Shown one piece after another: positions 31,781 to 32,235 of a stretch of DNA of 32,235 nt. Position numbers and translations under genes: made by a program. The stretch is from assembly GCA_025464005.1 (NCBI GenBank), contig JAODBO010000017.1:1-32235 (forward strand). The letters are read 5' to 3'. Source of the DNA: Acidimicrobiaceae bacterium (lineage in GTDB: Bacteria; Actinomycetota; Acidimicrobiia; Acidimicrobiales; Bog-793). Positions within the stretch are counted from its first letter, which is position 1, and each line of letters starts with the position of its first letter. Below the pieces are notes generated by a model that had not been told where the DNA came from, did not search any database, and was given only the letters and a program-made list of their open reading frames with translations.

Positions 31781-32235
31781 ATGCGTATAACGATCAACGA
31801 CAACGAGCTCAACGTCGAGGTGCTCGGCCCCGAGGGCGCCCCGGTCCTCATCGCCCACCACGGCGGCGGCGGCATCGGCTCGCTCGGCGAGCCGAAGGCG
31901 ACCTTCGGGCCGCTCGCGGACGAATTCCGCGTCGTCGTGTTCGACGCGCGCGGCTGCGGGCTCAGTGAGGGCAAGCCACCCTTCTCGCACGCGCAGTGGG
32001 CGGCTGACGTGGACGGGTTGCGCCAGTGGATAGGCGCCGAGCAGATCATCGTGACCGGCGGCTCCTACGGCGGCTTCATCTCGATGGAATATGCCATCGC
32101 CTATCCGGAGCGCACCCGGGCGATGATCCTTCGCGACACCTCCGCCGACAAGTCGAACCTCGACCGGGCGTACGAGAACGCCCGCACCCAGACCCGCATC
32201 GAGATCAACTGGGAGAACTTCGACCGCTACTGGGG
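31781..32235 (+). CDS. Second alpha/beta hydrolase copy, partial (runs off the window)
   Basis: Starts at ATG 31781 with AGAGGAG upstream; 151 residues are visible up to FDRYWG at the edge. Same nucleophile GGSYGGF and DARGCGLS loop. Changes relative to the first copy include V3I, K4T, D36G, L49F, R61L, E81Q, A92T and F126N; several sit next to the active-site entrance, so a shift in substrate range is possible. A 26-bp gap with its own ribosome site links it to the first copy. The 3' part, with the Asp and His of the triad, is outside the window. Confidence 0.9.
   Translation, partial: MRITINDNELNVEVLGPEGAPVLIAHHGGGGIGSLGEPKATFGPLADEFRVVVFDARGCGLSEGKPPFSHAQWAADVDGLRQWIGAEQIIVTGGSYGGFISMEYAIAYPERTRAMILRDTSADKSNLDRAYENARTQTRIEINWENFDRYW

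Overview
The window is GC-rich, has no rRNA or tRNA gene that I can recognise, and reads as a high-GC Actinomycetota chromosome (Acidimicrobiia-like or a related uncultured lineage is a guess). The basis is the strong G/C bias at third codon positions, frequent GTG and TTG starts, an F420-type luciferase-like oxidoreductase, FCD-type GntR control and many small catabolic operons joined by ATGA, GTGA or TTGA stop/start overlaps.

Left part (1-6100): a decaying accessory strip. It opens with what looks like the right end of an IS21-like insertion sequence that has cut off the 3' end of a luciferase-like monooxygenase gene. There follow a methyltransferase gene broken by two small deletions, a small conserved gene, a doubtful ORF, a ParB-like gene, a beta-propeller pseudogene, an ACT-domain regulator, a DUF302 gene coupled to the 3' remnant of a DHA2-type drug exporter, a tandem pair of 34-bp hairpin units, and a secreted protein of unknown function.

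Minus-strand operon 12219 to 6161: isochorismatase-like amidohydrolase, SDR, glutamine-synthetase-like ligase, amidohydrolase of the FluG N-terminal type, SDR, GntR/FCD regulator, GNAT acetyltransferase. Most junctions overlap, so this is one transcription unit with its own regulator at the end. The ligase and amidohydrolase are the two halves of the FluG architecture as separate, translationally coupled genes.

Minus-strand transport block 20050 to 13048: a fused DppD-DppF ATPase, then (after a visible promoter) a peptide-type solute-binding protein, an AstE/aspartoacylase-like deacylase and two permeases. It imports a peptide-like or N-acylated solute. A lone secreted protein (12466-13026, plus strand) lies between the two minus-strand blocks.

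Divergent from it at about 21.2 kb: a mesaconyl-CoA-hydratase-type gene (minus) faces a plus-strand operon that starts with an unmistakable methylaspartate ammonia-lyase (all of the catalytic and metal residues checked fall at the numbers known for the clostridial/Citrobacter enzyme), a class III CoA-transferase and a threonine-synthase-like PLP enzyme. These give mesaconate formation, CoA activation and hydration.

Right part (25127 to the end): a plus-strand run of hydrolases: creatininase-like amidohydrolase, SDR, M20 peptidase, M19 dipeptidase-like, DUF885 metallohydrolase and two nearly identical alpha/beta hydrolases in tandem (the second cut by the window edge).

Taken together, the window looks like a catabolic island that takes up a peptide or amide, strips it with six or more hydrolases and feeds glutamate or methylaspartate through mesaconyl-CoA to central metabolism. 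The substrate is not identifiable from sequence. A shared AATATATC palindrome in front of the two minus-strand operons is a candidate operator for the local GntR protein.
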